Origin: Thermoplasmata archaeon
Lineage (GTDB): Archaea; Thermoplasmatota; Thermoplasmata; Thermoplasmatales; Thermoplasmataceae
Length of the DNA: 5,389 nucleotides
Reading direction: 5' to 3'
Assembly: GCA_021835265.1 (NCBI GenBank)
Contig: JAKBQK010000539.1
Coordinates: forward strand, 1 to 5,389
The notes beneath the pieces are model-generated. The model saw only the letters and a program-made list of their open reading frames with translations. It was not told where the DNA came from and ran no database searches. Positions 5,060-5,389 of the stretch are shown here, piece after piece. Each line of letters opens with the position of its first letter. Position 1 is the stretch's first letter. The translations under genes and the position numbers were made by a program.

Positions 5060-5389
5060 CTACTTTTACCCCCGGAATTAACATTCTTCTTATTAGTTGA
5101 TTTATCTCTGAACCCCTGTAGCCAAGTGTTCCATCCTTCTTGTACTGTGATCTGATGTATTCATATCCTCCCTTTGGTGGGTGCATTCTTAGAACTGGGA
5201 TTATTCCCGGTATATCTAAGAATTTTAGTTTGCCTTCCATCAATTCCTGTGCAAGATGACTGAAACTTTCTATTCCCATATTTTCCTTCACATATTCTTC
5301 AGTCAATGGTTTTCGTCCCTCCAATAGTGCTCTTGTTTTTAGCACCTCTATCAGGGTCTCCTTGTCTATTTCCCCCCCAGGTTATGTAA
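5046..5389 (-). CDS. rpl30: Large-subunit ribosomal protein uL30 (L7e/L30p), C-terminal part, with probable frameshift
   Basis: C-terminal part of the archaeal/eukaryotic form of uL30, a 50S protein next to 5S rRNA. Identifying segments are RALLEGRKPLTEEYVKE, PVLRMHPPKGGYE, and the ending GSEINQLIRRML, which resembles the NRxxQINxLIRRM end of eukaryotic uL30. Family members are about 150 residues or longer in archaea, so the N-terminal half lies beyond the window. In the frame of the visible C-terminal part a stop (TAA, 5382-5384) interrupts the gene, and the longest start-to-stop reading begins with GTG at 5345 (99 residues). Homology clearly continues upstream of that GTG (GEIDKETLIEV). Removing one base from the run of seven G's (minus strand) restores YITWGEIDKE, matching the conserved Y(I/V)xWG region. 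I therefore treat this as one interrupted partial gene, most likely a sequence error near the end. About ten residues after the family's usual end carry the uL15 ribosome site and start. Confidence 0.9.
5068..5073 (-). promoter_or_regulatory. Ribosome binding site of rpl15
   Basis: GGGGGT on the minus strand, eight bases before the rpl15 ATG at 5059, is close to the GGAGGT consensus with one wobble pair. It is embedded in the 3' end of rpl30 and supports the 14-base overlap start. Confidence 0.6.
5372..5378 (-). other. Homopolymer run with probable one-base insertion in rpl30
   Basis: Seven consecutive C's on the plus strand (G's on the coding strand). With seven, the frame reads stop-P-G-G-E-I-D. 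With six, it reads Y-I-T-W-G-E-I-D, which agrees with the uL30 family. The run lies within 20 bases of the window end, where a sequencing or assembly error is likely. Confidence 0.75.

Noticed and set aside
4883..5155. Plus-strand open frame of 90 codons rich in Ser and Leu
   Set aside because: It is the complement of the Arg/Gly-rich uL15 arm and of the uL30 end; the Ser/Leu richness is a by-product of the AGA/AGG/AAG codons opposite.
1..5389. A new defence, mobile or other undescribed system
   Set aside because: All sequence is accounted for by conserved housekeeping genes in a known archaeal order; there are no integrases, transposases, repeat arrays, tRNA genes or anomalous gene islands.

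Overview
The window is a tightly packed, single-direction archaeal gene cluster. All seven genes lie on the minus strand, so transcription runs from position 5389 towards position 1. The order is uL30, uL15, SecY, adenylate kinase, DUF106 (EMC3/TMCO1-type) membrane protein, CMP kinase and Cbf5/TruB pseudouridine synthase. This is the distal end of the archaeal 'spc'-type ribosomal-protein operon. The archaeal forms of SecY, Adk, Cmk and Cbf5 show that it is archaeal. AGA/AGG arginine and ATA isoleucine codons, the direct cmk-cbf5 junction and the SecY outer loops almost free of charge suggest an acidophilic Thermoplasmatales-like euryarchaeon. That placement is an inference, not a proof.

Layout by position: 5046-5389 is the C-terminal part of uL30, cut by the window edge and interrupted by a probable one-base frameshift in a run of seven C's. 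4616-5059 is uL15. 2854-4641 is an oversized SecY (595 aa). 2304-2852 is archaeal adenylate kinase. 1597-2307 is the DUF106 protein. 1073-1600 is CMP kinase. 1-1080 is Cbf5, open to the left edge with no stop codon. Between the uL30 end and the left edge only one base (2853) is not covered by a gene. Neighbours overlap by 4 to 26 bases, which points to one transcript and coupled translation. No promoter, terminator, RNA gene, mobile element, repeat array or CRISPR is visible.

The genes join ribosome assembly (uL30, uL15), membrane protein insertion (SecY channel plus Oxa1-superfamily DUF106 factor), nucleotide monophosphate phosphorylation (Adk, Cmk) and H/ACA-type RNA pseudouridylation (Cbf5). 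The gene content is ordinary and I see no undescribed defence or mobile system. The unusual points lie inside known families: an added N-terminal two-helix hairpin on SecY, long charge-poor SecY outer loops, an extra N-terminal hydrophobic segment on the DUF106 protein, and a long basic low-complexity C-terminal tail on Cbf5.
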